The notes: generated from the sequence alone by a model not told the origin. DNA of 64,000 nucleotides from Heliocidaris tuberculata (GCA_025618425.1 CM046832.1:57285587-57349586), one strand, 5' to 3'. Shown: positions 12,601 to 23,661, numbered from the stretch's first letter. Translations and numbers: made by a program.

Positions 12601-15600
12601 TACATGTCAGTTGTGTGTTTTAGGCTGGATAATGCCAGCCATTTTGAAATATGTTTTGCAGTTCCTTTAAAAAATGGGGGAAAAAAGGCTTCAAAAATTT
12701 AGGTTGAGAATTTAAGATTACTCCCTGATACATGCGCGAAATTGACGGTCAGTCTTGAAATTAAGCAAATCAGTTAATTTTTTTTTTTTTTTTTTCAGTT
12801 TCCTTTGTATCTTTTTTTTTTTTTTTTTTAAGGCATAAGGCTAAAATTGTCAGGTTAAGAATTAAAGATTGCTCTTTTCCCACGGTCAGTGAGAAAAATA
12901 AGCAAATCAGTTAATGAAGGCATATTGTGCAGTGGCGGATTTTTGAGTGCCATTTTTAAAAACCCATCTGGCAAGTACACAACATTGATACCCCCTTCGG
13001 AATTGTTGCCCTTTATAAACAAAGTTCTGGATCCGCCCTTTGTATTGTATGCCTGCTTGGTCCCACTTCATGCAGGTGACTGTCGACTCCGAGACGGTGG
13101 ATAACAGAACGTGTGTGTTCTGGGAAAAGACTGAGCAAAGTGGTCGATGGTCGTCGGAAGGATGTCGACGAGAAGACAATCCCGATATCGATAGAATACG
13201 ATGTCTTTGTGATCACCTTACTAGCTTTGCTGTTTTACTGGTATACGACGCTTCAACTTTTATCTCTTTTTTTCAAATGCTTGAAATAATTTTATTTATT
13301 GGCATTATTATTAATCTGAAAACATATATAGGCAACATAATATGTTGAATGCAAACGGTAGTGTTATCGTGGGGTTGAAATAAATTGTGTTTTCCGTTTG
13401 TGAAATAGACTTTGATACTATTACACATGGACATATGGAAGATATATAAAATGAATAGTCAACTACCTTTGAAAAGTGCTATTCTAGAATATTTCGCTGT
13501 TGTACTTGAGAATTTTTGCCCGGTATAATCAGCTTCAGTTTTACCAACTGTGTAGTTCATCTCTCTACTTTCTATGGATTTGCAAATGTAGATTTAAATA
13601 ATTAGAATTATTAATACCTCGATACATGTTAATAGAACCGGATGTCTAACAGAGTTTGATTATGATTATATCTCAGTACCTATCAATAGATCAAAGATTA
13701 AAGTGCATTAAATGGAACTTCCCTTTTGTTAACATATAGGCGTGTGGTAAATACTTAATCACGTGTTCTCTTATTAATCTATCTCTCGCAATTCTTCTTT
13801 TGTTATTTATAGGATGTATCGGGTGATGTGGGCCTTTACGTTTTAGATGTACTGGGTATGATCGGCTGTATCATCTCTATAATATGCCTTGTGATAACAC
13901 TTGTTACCTATTTGAGCATGAAGTAAGTGATCTTTCGTATTTTTCCCTCTATCTAGGTGTCATTTTTAAAAGATATATTTGGATATTGACAACCGGTTAT
14001 CAAACAATTGTGTGAACTTGATCAATGAGTACAAAATATAGAATTATTCATATTACATTTAACGACATAACCGTTCCAAAGAAAATGTAACAGAACTGTC
14101 ATGCATGGACTGTATCAGCCTACTACTGCTTAAGGAACTAGCAGTTCATTTCACTGATTTGATATGATTATTATTTTTCTTTTACAATTGGCAATACAAC
14201 GAATGATAATAATTCTGCTAATGTTATGGAAAAGGAGTTGACTAAAAACATCCAGATTTTGTATCAATGACACAAAAGAGTTATAGTAGATAAAAGGGCA
14301 AGAAAAGTTTAATAGTCGAGACTGGCCTTTTTTTCTGATGCATTATGCAGTCTGCGACAAAAAAATGTTGCCAACTTCATTGCTGGGAAATTCACTCTAT
14401 AGTCTGAAGTATGTGCCATATAAATGTCTAACCCTAATAAGATTATTCCAAACCGTAAAACTCCATATGTGGATTAGGAACAACTCTGTCGGATTGGTGA
14501 ACAATTTTAATCATCCTCCCTAAAACATTCTTAAGGTATTAATTTTTTCATTTTTTCATTTTTTTTTTTGGGGGGGGGGGGGGGCTGGGATTATGACCAG
14601 TCATCATTTAGTGAATCCACAAATGATAAAATAATTGATAAATTAATTTCATTTGTAGTAGATTAACAGATAAATGTGATCATTTTCCCGATAAATAGAA
14701 AACTACGATCCAAGCAGCCTCAGCGGATCTTGATCAACCTCTGTATCGTTCTTCTCGGTCTCTACCTCGTCTTTGTCATTGGCATTGACCGTCGTTACCC
14801 GAGCGCGGGTTGCGTGGTCGTCGGCTTCCTCATTCATTTCTTTCTGCTGTCGTCGATGTCGTGGATGCTGGTGGAAGCCGTCAACATGTACCTTCTCTTC
14901 GTCAAGGTGTTGGACGCTAGCGTGTCGCGTTTCATGCTCAAGGCCTCGCTTTGTGCTTATGGTAAGTGTCTAGGCCTACCAGAGATTTTTAGGTGACTTG
15001 TAACATATTGGCCATCTAAGTTCTGGCAGGGGATCGTCTCGAATTGTCCTCTATGTAAATTTTGGTCCCTGTCCAACGACCCTTACATCCAATTGTAATA
15101 AAATCTCATTAGTTCCATAATTTATAAGATTTTCATCTTACGATCACATTCTCTTACTTTTGAATCAATGATCAATGATCAATGATTTGACTCATTAGGC
15201 GTACATTCATTGAAACAAGCTAACCGGTCCTACGACTTACTAGGTTTTTATTGGACCATCGCATCCTATCATATATAAATAAATGATTGATAATTTGGCT
15301 AATGACATGTTATACCAAACCATATCTGATTGGTCCTACGATTTATTGGGACTGGTTGGGTTTTCATAGGACCATCGCAATATATTTATTATAAATTGAG
15401 GATGAATGATGAATGATAATTGATTTATTGTACACTTTTGCTATATCACTGAAGTTTGCACTTCAATATCTCCTACGTACTTTTGTTAACATGCAGGTCT
15501 TCCTCTCATCGTGTGTATTGTAACTGTAGCAGTGGATAGCTCGCTCTATTTAGGAGACGGTACTTAGTAAGTTTATCTACATATTTTCTCATAAAGTGCA

Positions 15601-16509
15601 CTTTATGTTTTCAAAGACATAATTTTTCTTCGAAAACATATTTTATGGGTATCCAAATAGTATATAATGTCTCAAGGTCTATTATTTTGTGTGTGTGTGT
15701 CTTTATTATTCTATGGAAGCTATATATCGGCCTATATAGTTATTTCAAATCGGTGATTAGTTGTGAATTGTCTATTGCTTTGTTCGGCTATGGATGTTTC
15801 TTTTTTAAATCCCGGTGAGTAATATTTAATGTACAAACTCTATGGATGGAATTTAGTTATGGATATCGGGCAGGATGCGGGTAATCTTTCGAGTGGTCAA
15901 ATGCCGCGTGGTGATGATCTATTTGTTCATGAAGCGTAACACATTGTTTTTTCCTCTTCCATCAACAGTTGTTTTGTCAAACCGGGTCCAGCCCTGTATT
16001 ACGGCGTTCTGCTGATCGTCGCTCTCTTGCTCTGTATCAACTTCATCATCTTCGGTCTCGTTATGCAACGCCTATCGTGCCGTAAGTCTGTCGCAGCCCA
16101 TAAGACCAACCAAGCTAGCCGTGGTGAAATGTGGCGTCGGGTCCAGAACGCCGTTGCTATCTCCGTCCTGCTCGGTCTTACGTGGTTGTTCGGTTTCCTA
16201 GCTATCGGCGGTGCTCGTCTTCTCTTCAACATCCTTTTCCTGGTCTTCAACTCCCTCCAGGGGTTCTTTGTCTTTCTCATGTTCTGTGTCCGCCAGAAGG
16301 AAGTCCGCAAGCAGTGGGTGCGTTGGATGCACTGTGAGTTCGGCGAGGTCAAGCCCGGACAAAGTCGCAGCGGCAATTTCGTCCAGGCGAAGTACAAAAA
16401 GGCAGGGTCTCAGGATGGGCGGACGTCCCTGGCGACATCGAGCAGTCAGGGTATTCAGCTGTCGAGTGGAGGGACACTCAGCACCAATGCATCTAATGTC
16501 ACTACATAG
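373..16509 (+). CDS. adhesion G-protein-coupled receptor (5' partial), Ig-SEA-HRM-like-GAIN-GPS-7TM
   Basis: Cell-surface adhesion-class GPCR, spliced. Exons: 373-1002, 1540-1809, 6387-6489, 6751-7030, 8308-8421, 9347-9474, 10306-10452, 10690-11089, 11676-11872, 13076-13240, 13813-13922, 14699-14961, 15497-15566, 15969-16509 (stop TAG). All have GT-AG ends and all junction phases agree except 6489/6751. Domains in order: unknown N-terminal part, Ig (C-W-DxGxYxC), SEA-like (NGSMIVDYVV), HRM-like cysteines, GAIN, GPS ending CDHLTSFAVLL, TM1-TM7 with SSMSWMLVEAVNMYLLFVKV (TM3), GLTWLFGFLAI (TM6) and NSLQGFFVFLMFC (TM7), then a tail of about 60 residues rich in Ser/Gly/Thr. The order resembles vertebrate ADGRF-type receptors, but orthology cannot be fixed by eye and the gene may belong to an echinoderm-specific expansion. 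Ligand and G protein are unknown. The signal peptide is not in the window. Confidence 0.9.
1540..1809 (+). other. receptor exon: immunoglobulin-like domain
   Basis: A single symmetric phase 1-1 exon of 270 bases encoding one Ig-like domain. The first Cys is in YDIPCP, the Trp in RQWWRR, and the DxGxYxC signature is GDMGYYHC. The acceptor is tctcaatag and the donor gtaagc. Symmetric 1-1 Ig exons are typical of animal extracellular proteins and can be shuffled without frame loss. Confidence 0.88.
1896..1917. repeat. poly-G tract
   Basis: About 22 consecutive G directly after a T run, in the intron following the Ig exon. It is one of many such tracts in the window; length is likely unreliable in any assembly. 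Confidence 0.9.
2830..4270 (+). repeat. tandem repeat, unit about 155-160 bases, eight diverged copies
   Basis: The motif ttgacggatttctttcaaat recurs near 2860, 3014, 3392, 3552, 3711, 3855, 4011 and 4169, so the spacing is mostly 144-160 bases. Each unit also holds ggtgatgctgcc..agtgttccgtc and ttttatagggtcaaaggtcat. Copies differ by many substitutions, so the array is old. One unit is split by the insertion at about 3035-3265. Confidence 0.85.
3035..3265. mobile_element. A-rich insertion inside the 158-base array
   Basis: About 230 bases without similarity to the surrounding units break one unit between the ggattt and gtgtatcttt parts. The insert begins ttattctttattgcaac and becomes purine-rich (gaagaggaagaaaagg). 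It may be a truncated retroelement; no target duplication is obvious. Confidence 0.45.
6001..6032. repeat. (AC)n microsatellite
   Basis: About 15 AC units in a receptor intron, followed by an A run. A second, less regular CA-rich block lies at about 6222-6345. Confidence 0.9.
6086..6223 (-). mobile_element. tRNA-derived SINE
   Basis: Read on the minus strand it begins ggtgccgtggtccagtgg, an A-box-like region, and about 50 bases on has the B-box-like gcgttcgatccc, then cttgagcaaggcatttt. This is the layout of tRNA-related SINEs common in sea urchins. It lies in the receptor intron just before the first SEA exon. Confidence 0.75.
6387..7030 (+). other. receptor exons: SEA-like domain (6387-6489 and 6751-7030)
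   Basis: The first exon gives TFDTVYIDFENTDIFAGYA; the second contains NTRNGSMIVDYVVNFNSS. Together they make about 125 residues, the usual SEA size, and GSMIV sits where self-cleaving SEA domains carry G-S-V-V-V. The two exons do not join in frame as drawn: 6489 ends after two bases of a codon, whereas 6751 begins a codon. A small missed exon of 3n+1 bases, another splice site or a sequence error is needed. The second exon ends in phase 1 (donor gtatgc). Confidence 0.72.
8308..9474 (+). other. receptor exons: HRM-like cysteine region (8308-8421 and 9347-9474)
   Basis: The exons encode a segment with SSCPES, TGTFGTLNFPATPLDQTV and QERCSEYSNN, then RRTCRGDLLSSAVWEDPVF followed by IDCF. The spacing C...C...C..W..P....C is that of the region between the ectodomain and GAIN in many adhesion GPCRs (hormone-receptor-motif-like). 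Phases agree (1 to 1, then 0). The intron between them carries a poly-G run at 9166-9183. Confidence 0.72.
9639..9668. repeat. (GA)n microsatellite
   Basis: About 15 GA units preceded by a GT-rich stretch (gtgtgtgtatgtgtgta), in the intron between the HRM-like and GAIN exons. Confidence 0.9.
10306..11872 (+). other. receptor exons: GAIN domain (10306-10452, 10690-11089, 11676-11872)
   Basis: The helical subdomain A is seen in EATENAADINAEGIRAVADA and VTNNTLQIVDNVLGV. The beta-rich subdomain B has PVTFFIFQTSKLFVSPD and GTRVISATIEGA, the usual run toward the GPS. Phases are 0-0, 0-1 and 1-0 and all agree. The last exon ends at 11872 with donor gtgagt, immediately followed by a solo LTR. Confidence 0.85.
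11882..12485 (-). mobile_element. solo LTR in receptor intron, minus orientation
   Basis: It starts TGTTATG and ends CATAACA, with the 4-base target duplication TTTA at 11878-11881 and 12486-12489. It matches the inverted copy at 22283-22867 over most of its length. On the minus strand it has a TATAAAAGG promoter core. The target duplication begins at base +6 of the intron, so the element sits directly behind the donor of the third GAIN exon. No internal retrotransposon sequence is present. Confidence 0.85.
12931..13036. mobile_element. small MITE-like remnant with CAGTGGCGGAT / ATCCGCC ends
   Basis: It begins cagtggcggattttt and ends ctggatccgccctttg, an imperfect terminal inverted repeat seen again at 32472-32782. 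It ends about 40 bases upstream of the GPS exon. Confidence 0.5.
13076..13240 (+). other. receptor exon: GPS autoproteolysis motif
   Basis: Phase 0-0 exon of 55 codons. It contains CVFWEK, GRWSSEGC and RCLCDHLTSFAVLL: four cysteines, two tryptophans and the HL/T cleavage site are all present. The Stachel (tethered agonist) begins TSFAVLLDVSGD across the next junction. The acceptor lies about 40 bases downstream of a small CAGTGGCGGAT-type repeat. Confidence 0.92.
13813..16509 (+). other. receptor exons: seven-transmembrane domain and tail
   Basis: Exons 13813-13922 (TM1), 14699-14961 (TM2-TM3), 15497-15566 (TM4) and 15969-16509 (TM5-TM7, tail). Phases run 0-2, 2-1, 1-2, 2-stop. Conserved cysteines for the TM3-ECL2 disulfide are in PSAGCVVVG and DGTYCFVKP. 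The tail after VRQKEVRKQWVRW has many Ser/Thr and ends NASNVTT; no PDZ ligand is evident. Confidence 0.92.
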
Positions 16510-16800
16510 CTTAGGATACAGAGAAATTTATAACGAATTAGTCGCTAGAGCTTGAATAAGTCAATGTTCATAGGCCAGTGTAAACATGTAAGTTGATAAT
16601 GAAATGCCATTGATAGCTGTATACTCGTGAGCTTTTTTCAGATTTTATAAGTATATTTAATGATTATGATCCATGATACGGTGTTGCATAGAGCAAAAAA
16701 TACATGTTTATGTTTAGCAGGTAAGTTTTCGATATTCAAATAATGTTTTTTTTTAATTATTCAGTCATAACGTTTAATTAGATCTTGAGATAGAAAAGTA

Positions 16801-16806
16801 AATAAA
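16801..16806 (+). promoter_or_regulatory. candidate polyadenylation signal AATAAA of the receptor gene
   Basis: First AATAAA downstream of the receptor stop codon, about 290 bases into the presumed 3' UTR. The MITE at 16865 starts just beyond it. Confidence 0.45.
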
Positions 16807-16864
16807 AGCCTACACGGACAATCTGAATCTTGCCAGAAATTCAACCTCCATCATTATCATTTAT

Positions 16865-17453
16865 TTAAAGGGGAACGAAACCCTAAACTTGTATGCAATT
16901 TAACAGAAGCGGAAAAATCTTAGAAGCATATCACTGAAAGTATGAGGAAAAACGGATAAAGAATTAAAAAGTTATAAAGATTTTAAACACCTAAAATCGC
17001 TAAATGAAACATACTCATTATGCTCATGAGGTGCTATGACGTTTTTGTGCTCTCTCTTATAGATAATAAATAAGAAAAATATCAGATTTCAGGTTTTAAA
17101 CAAAGAAAATTAAATGATCAACATTGTGCTTGAAATATATTTTGAGGAATAAATTTACCTATAATACAGAAATCAAATTTTCTAAGATATATTCAAGGAA
17201 AGAGGACTTTTACAACATTATTTGTATAAGGCAATGTGAAAGTATAACACATTTACATCACAGCATCTCATTAGCATAATGAGGACATTGCCAATTTCAG
17301 ATCTCCATTCATTTAGCGATTTTAGAATTTAAAATATTCATAACTTTTTTATTAGTTGTCCCTTTTTCCTCAACCTTTCACTGATATGCTTCTTTGAGTT
17401 TTCTTCTTCTATTAAAAAAATGCATTTATTTTCTGGGTTTCATTCTCCTTTAA
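16865..17453. mobile_element. TTAA-flanked MITE, 589 bases
   Basis: The terminal inverted repeat starts TTAAAGGGGAACGAAACCC and ends GGGTTTCATTCTCCTTTAA. The interior has further self-complementarity (taaatgaaacatac / cattatgctcatgagg against its reverse near 17265-17290). No coding sequence. TTAA ends suggest a piggyBac-type or related mobiliser. Confidence 0.75.
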
Positions 17454-17635
17454 GCTCTTTGTCAGTTAGGCAATTGGCATATGCCTTTACATTAAAAAAT
17501 CCAGAATTTGGGAAATCGCATGCAAGGAAAATGATTTTAGAAGAGTCGCTTTCATTATGAACGAAATATCCGAATTTGTGAAAAATATAATTATTTGCTT
17601 TTGAAGAAAAGAAAAGTAAGCATATTGCGTTACTG

Positions 17636-18150
17636 TTTTCACGAAATGATGGATGAGCCCGCAACTAAAAGAAAGTTAGTTTTGAATAAATCGCTTTCAA
17701 AGTTTGAAAGCATAATCTCAACCTCTTTAATGTATGAAGGGTGAATAAATTTTATATCCTGGGATAGATCATATTTCAATGTTTAGTTCTATGTTCAATC
17801 ATTTGCCTATTTGTTTATATTTTGGGAGAAAATGAGCTGTAAACATAACCGTCATTTCGTGAAAACTAAAAAAATTCAAGAACGCGCAGTGACGGATTTT
17901 CACGAAGTGACTGATCTCAGCCGCGCACGTAAAACAAACGGGACGGCTGCAAGCCGTCACTTCGTGAAAACAGAAAATCCTTTTACTAGGTATTTTCTTG
18001 TTGACGTTATCGCCATAGTTACATAATTATACATTATTATGATCTGAAATTTTGTGAGGTTCAAGATGTTAGTGAATGATGTCCAAAAATGCAAAAACTC
18101 AAAATGGAAAAAATATGCGTTTTTCCTCATTACCGTCAATTCGTGAAAAC
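17636..18150. repeat. cluster of five TTCGTGAAAAC motifs in both orientations
   Basis: Copies of (C)GTCANTTCGTGAAAAC lie near 17636 (-), 17850 (+), 17889 (-), 17956 (+) and 18132 (+). Between them are GC-rich words (agccgcgcac, gacggctgcaagccgtcac). The block may be a degenerate foldback element; no gene seen. Confidence 0.55.
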
Positions 18151-18399
18151 AGGGACGATTGGAACAACCAGGGATTAAGGTCACATTTTTTGTAGATTAT
18201 AGTTTTAATGTATATTGTATATTGTTAATGTATAACGTGTTTTATTATTCCGACTTCAGAATCAGGATATCTTTGAACATTTTATTGTCTAGAACATTTA
18301 ATTGTAACATGTATATTTTTGCTGCATTGCTACTGGTGAATTACTACATTTTTACTCTAATAATGAAGAATATGCTGAGGTGCCGAAGGGCGTAGGTTT

Positions 18400-20560
18400 A
18401 GTGGCGTATCTAAAATTGATTAACAGGGGGCGGAGTACCCCTCAGACGGAGGGACGGGGTGTAATATTTCTGGGAAGTCTCGCATGATACGTACACCAGG
18501 GGTTGGAGCAGGTACGCCGGCTTTACCCCCATTATCCCATATGCTGGATACACAACATTACTGTCTGTCAGTAAACCAAAAGTCCAAAGTGACTAGATGG
18601 AATTCGTCTGTCTTGTGATGGACTGTTGGTCTCACGAACTTTAAAATCTAGGTGTCAAAATATTCTGTGAACCTTTGATCAACCTGGTTAAATACCGACC
18701 CAGTAAAGCATTATCTAGCGGTTGAATAGAATTTGAATATGAATGCTCTTCTGAGTCCAAACTTACTCAATCAGAAAAAAAAAATAATGGAGAATTCCAG
18801 TTGAAATAAATGTAGAAAATTAGAGATAATATCAAAGAAGGTGTGAGGAAAATATGACAACCAATAAGGTTTTTATTTTTGATGACATTAAGAGCAATTG
18901 AAAATCAATCGAGAGAAAGAGCCAACTCAGTCATTTTTTTGGTCTTTATCTGATTCTTCTGCTTTTACTGAAACCGGCAATATACTTGCACTGCCGTTCA
19001 AGTCTCATTTTCCCCCAATATTTATACAAAATGATTTGAGAAATATCTTTTTTTGTTTGTTTTTCATTAAAGAGATCAAAACAATTTTTGCCGCAGGAGG
19101 TATCTCCATTTCTATACCTCTTACATGAATTATGTTAATGTCAGTCATGATAAGAAAAATGTGTTCCTTTGATTTGTAATAATAATGATAATAATAATAA
19201 TATCAATGATAATGTTAAAAGCTTATATAGCGCATAATGATAAACTAGCTCTCTATGCGCTTTACAGCTGATGGAAATAAGTGAATATAAATTATAAAGA
19301 TTGCAAAAACTAATTCAAACATCATATAGAAATATCATAGAAATATGGTCCGCAAAATATGAAACCATCTACCCCGAAGCTGGTTTGGAAGCTCCACAGG
19401 ACAGGCCCCGAGGCTGTATATCTTAACCCACCTCAAACCGAAGAAAACTTTCAAAATCATTTGAGGGCCACCGTTTCGCCCATTATAGTGGCCCTTAGCA
19501 CTTCATTAGTACATGTGGAAAATTTTTGCCTGAACTCAATATCGCTTTGTCAAAATCAGCACAAATATATAGGTATCGTGTTTCAAAGTAAATGCTGAAA
19601 GAAAATGTCCAGTGTTTATACATTCATTACAGATATAATGATAGGCTTTTCTTGGTACTCATATACCCGCTCATATAATCTCCGTGGTGATTCTGGTCAT
19701 TTCACATATATTTAGAATCTATCTAGATTATAATAGTTTTTTTTTGGTATTTATTTACCACTAATCTCTTCTTAAAGATCAGTGGCCTTTGCCCTAGGTG
19801 TAGAGTCACTATCAAAATGTATGGGCATGACTGCTACTTGCCATTGAAAAATTGTCTTTTAAAACTATTATTCTCCATGTTTTGTCCTCGGACAGCGATA
19901 GTTGAATGAAGGGGACTTTTGGTAAAACATTCGCTAAATTAAAAAATTGGGTATCATTGTTTTTAGTATGAAATAAAATTTCGATAATAAGGGTATTATT
20001 TTTAAGTATATTTCCTCCTTGAATGCCGTATATAGCGATATTTCAAGTAGAAGCCATCTTGAAATGGTATAGGGTTTTTTTTTTTTTAATTATTTTTTTT
20101 CAAACATTTCCCTTATTTTCATGTAAAAATTGCATAGGGAGGGGTTTATTACCTAAAAATCTACCCATTTTCTGCTAAATAGGAGGTGAATTTGTAATCA
20201 TGGAACAGTAATATGTTACTCCTTATATACAGAGTGAAAACAAAGGGAATACTTGCCTAATTGCCTTATATTTACTTTGGATAGTCGTAAGTAGTATGTT
20301 GTGATATAATTTTTGTATAGTCTTTCCTTAGATTCTCTCGTCATTGTGTTGCATTTTGTCCGCTGACAAACTTTTACGTAATCTGTAATGTATGTTACTA
20401 GTACTTCCTCAGTGTGTCCATTAAGTAGATTTGAAAGACATTTGCAAATTTCTTTTAAAAATAAAATTTATAAAAATCAGTCCTCTTGATCGAATCTTGT
20501 TTTATTATTTCTCAAATATCAGACTATACCATTAATTTAGAATACTGTCTTAGCAATCTT
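18400..20560. other. intergenic stretch, no gene seen
   Basis: AT-rich. It contains a remnant with agtggcgtatctaaaa and cagggggcggagtac (18400-18460), an ATA-rich microsatellite (19178-19203) followed by a common-looking fragment (cttatatagcgcataatg / ctatgcgctttacagc, 19222-19268), and T-rich tracts. No exon with convincing coding bias. Confidence 0.6.
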
Positions 20561-20837
20561 TTATGATCACGACGATGATAACAGAATGGCAAGACAATTT
20601 CCTCCGTTTCTAAATAGAGTGTACCTTCGTTCGTATCCACCCCCTCCTCCCCCCCCCTCACTCTCTCTCCATCCCCTCTCTCTGTCTCTGCTTTCTTCTC
20701 TTTCTCGCTTCCTCTTTTCTTCCGTCTTATCAACCCCCCTCACTACCTGCAAAACGTCTATATGCCTTTCTCCCAGAGGCGGCGCACGGGGGGAAGGGGG
20801 GGGGGGTGGGGGTGGGCACAGTGTCCCCACTTTTTCA

Positions 20838-21415
20838 ATTACCCCAAAATTGCCCTGTTTATATCTGAAAAATACCCCTTTCTCTCTGATAGGGGCCCTT
20901 TTTACTACTGAAAGTGCCCCTTTTTCCTTATAAATGCCCTTTCCCCTTCTGATAAGTGCCTATTTTTCTCCTAATAAATGCCCCTTTTCTAATCTGATAA
21001 TTGCATTCCAATCTCTCTAATAAGTGCCCTTTTCTCCTTCTGATAAGGGCAATTTCACTTCTGATAGATGCCCCTTTTTCTTTCTAATAAGTGCCCCATT
21101 TCAAATCTAATAATTGCCCCTTTTTTATCTGTAATATTATATGTCATTTTCTCCTTTGATAAGTGCATGTTTACCTCTAACAGGTGCCCTTTTCCCTTCT
21201 AATAAGTGCCCATTTCCCCCTTCTGATAAGTGCCTCTTTTTAAATCTGATAAGTGCCCCATCGTTACTTCTGATAAGTGCCCCTTTTACTATCTAATATG
21301 TGCCCTATTTCTCTTCTCATCCATATAAGTGCCCATTTTCACCTCTTATAAGTGCCCCTTTCCACCTCTGATAAGCGCCCTTTCCTCTTGTAATAAGTGC
21401 TCCCTTTTACCTATA
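20838..21415 (+). repeat. minisatellite of ctgataagtgcccc(ttttt) units
   Basis: About twenty diverged units of 26-31 bases centred on tctgataagtgccccttttt run head to tail. It is preceded by long C and G runs and a CT-rich block (20640-20800). The C-rich end of the copy B element abuts it. Confidence 0.85.
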
Positions 21416-21529
21416 TTTTCCATTGTTTCTTACAAAAAGAGCCATATCAAGCTTCAAATATTCAGTGCAACTTTATGTAGTAACATGTACATGTACCCTT
21501 ATTACAACTACAATGTAAGCCATGCAGCA

Positions 21530-22125
21530 GAGCTGGAGGCAAGAGGGGCACAATGGCCACCCCCCCCCCCCCCCCAGCAAAGGATTTCTCATTCCGCTAG
21601 CTCGAATGTGCCCATAATTTACACAAAGTAAGGGCAATATTTTCTGAAAATTCCCCGCAAACTCGCTTGCTACGCTCGCTCGCTCTTATAGTAGGCCTAT
21701 ATAATGAAATCAAGAAGATCGCATAAAAATGTTTATATCGATGCGTAATCGTAAAGAAAAACGACGGGGTTAATGTAGGAATTAAAAGATCATTCGACAT
21801 TTCCCCCAAATGATTTTGCTGTTGTCATTTTCATTACATCGCAGTAAATAATGTACAACCCAAGGACTTCAGCATTAGAAAATAGTTTATCTTTTATGAA
21901 ACATTAGACCATTACACACAACTGGTAATTGAGGAAGCTGAAGCAGAACCACTATAAAAATGAAGAAAATGATGCTTGATAATATATTGGTTAGATTGTA
22001 GGGTAATACCAATGTCACAAAATTGCCAATTTTCGCTTTATGTTCACCCCTTGTAGGTGCCCTTCCCCCCAAGTGCCCTTCTTTGTTGGTGCCCCCACTT
22101 TGAAAGACGCTCCGCCGCCCCTGCT
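21530..22125 (-). mobile_element. dispersed repeat, copy B (inverted relative to copy A)
   Basis: On the minus strand it starts ggggcggcggagcg and continues with caaagtgggggcaccaac and a tgacattggtattaccctac block, as at 2616-2760. It then has the gcttcctcaattaccag and gagcgagcgtagcaagcg regions found at about 4480-4800. It lacks the 158-base array that splits copy A. Confidence 0.6.
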
Positions 22126-22282
22126 CTCTCCCACTCCGTATCTATCGATGTTACCTTTGAAGCTCCATGAGGAAATGACTTTCAAGCATGCCTGATATAT
22201 CACCAGCAACTGCTTCGTACGTGACCTACTGGGGGGGGGGGGGGATGATTTATTTGAATTTATAACTGAAAGTGTAACATAG

Positions 22283-22867
22283 TGTAATGTGATAATAAGA
22301 CCAATTTTACATTTATCAATAATTTATCAATACCTAGACAGGAAGTGAACAGGAAGTTTAAATGTTTACAAACTTCACACTTTCTTCAGAAAGTATTACT
22401 TATACAACTTCCAACTAAAGCTATGACGCAATGGTCACTTTATGGTCTTCTTATTCTCAACATCACTCCTTCCAGATAACAGCCCCACTCCCCAATACTA
22501 AGTAAAAGTTATGACGTATTTATGGTCATTTGGTCAAGGACTCAAGGTTGACCAACTCCCAATAGGCAGTTTACCCATTATAAAAGGGGTTCACTTCAGG
22601 ACTCCAGAGCAGAATAGAAGAGAAGTCAGAATAGAATTCAGATTTACTTCAGAATAGATTCCAGACATCATGAGAGTATAGTCACCATCAGACTTGCTCT
22701 ATGCTTCATTGTTCATCTGTATCTTCATGTACTTCATCTGAATAAATACTATACTCTATAGCTTCTAACTTCAATTGATTTGTGTCACCAGTTCATCACA
22801 TTATGTACTCTACTCTCTCTGTACTCAATTGAAAGTAAACTGTAATTCAACCGATCCCTACACAACA
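22283..22867 (+). mobile_element. solo LTR, plus orientation
   Basis: TGTAATG...CACAACA, flanked on both sides by the exact 4-base duplication ATAG (22279-22282 and 22868-22871). A TATA box (TATAAAAG, 22579-22586) and an AATAAA (22741-22746) give the U3-R-U5 order. It is an inverted copy of the LTR at 11882-12485. No primer-binding site, gag or pol flanks it. Confidence 0.87.
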
Positions 22868-23265
22868 ATAGGTCCGACCATATCGACAGGTCCTCCCCAT
22901 ACTTTTAAACTTGGGATGGTATTTTGTGCGTGGGACGACTACAGCAGCCCACAAGACCGACAGCCTATTAAACTGCGACGGCCCACGAGAATGATGTCGG
23001 TCTTTCCCTTTAAAGGGCCCCTGCCATCCAAATGAAAGTTGATACCTGTTGGTGTGCAGTCCTACATACATCTCATATTTTGATATCTAAACTTCTAAAT
23101 ATGTTTCATGGATTTTTAAATATTTTTTGAAATAATTTTCTACAACCTGCTAAGCCCCACCCACTTAAAAAAAAATTCCCCGAGACCACGTACTCTCCCC
23201 CATCCCCCCTGTGACATCATCTGTCAGTCATCAGTGAGCTAATAGCAATTTTGCAAGTGAAATTG

Positions 23266-23627
23266 ATATTTAACTTTGTCAAAGCTGACACCTGTTACAA
23301 TACAACATACAATACCAACATAGGAGTTGCTATGTCAGACCTGCTGTAGCATGAGCAGGAAAGCCTTTATCTATACCGGTTTATTAATTTTGAATATCTT
23401 GAATTAATTACATTCTTTTTGCTTTGTTGTATTTGTATTGATTGCAATCATTCATTTTGTGTTTGCCTTCTTTGTTGTGATTCTGTACTTGCTCAATAAG
23501 TTTGTTTCTTTGTCATAATTATTTTGTATGCATCTACATCTACCGTAATTCTTTGTAAACATGTTCAGTCTTGGTCCTTGGACCTTTGAATCATGTGTAT
23601 TCATGTGTCTTTTAAAACCGAAATAAT

Positions 23628-23661
<34 letters not shown>

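Noticed and set aside
15999..16397. 132-codon minus-strand frame opposite the TM5-TM7 exon
   Set aside because: Shadow of the GPCR exon; no independent similarity.
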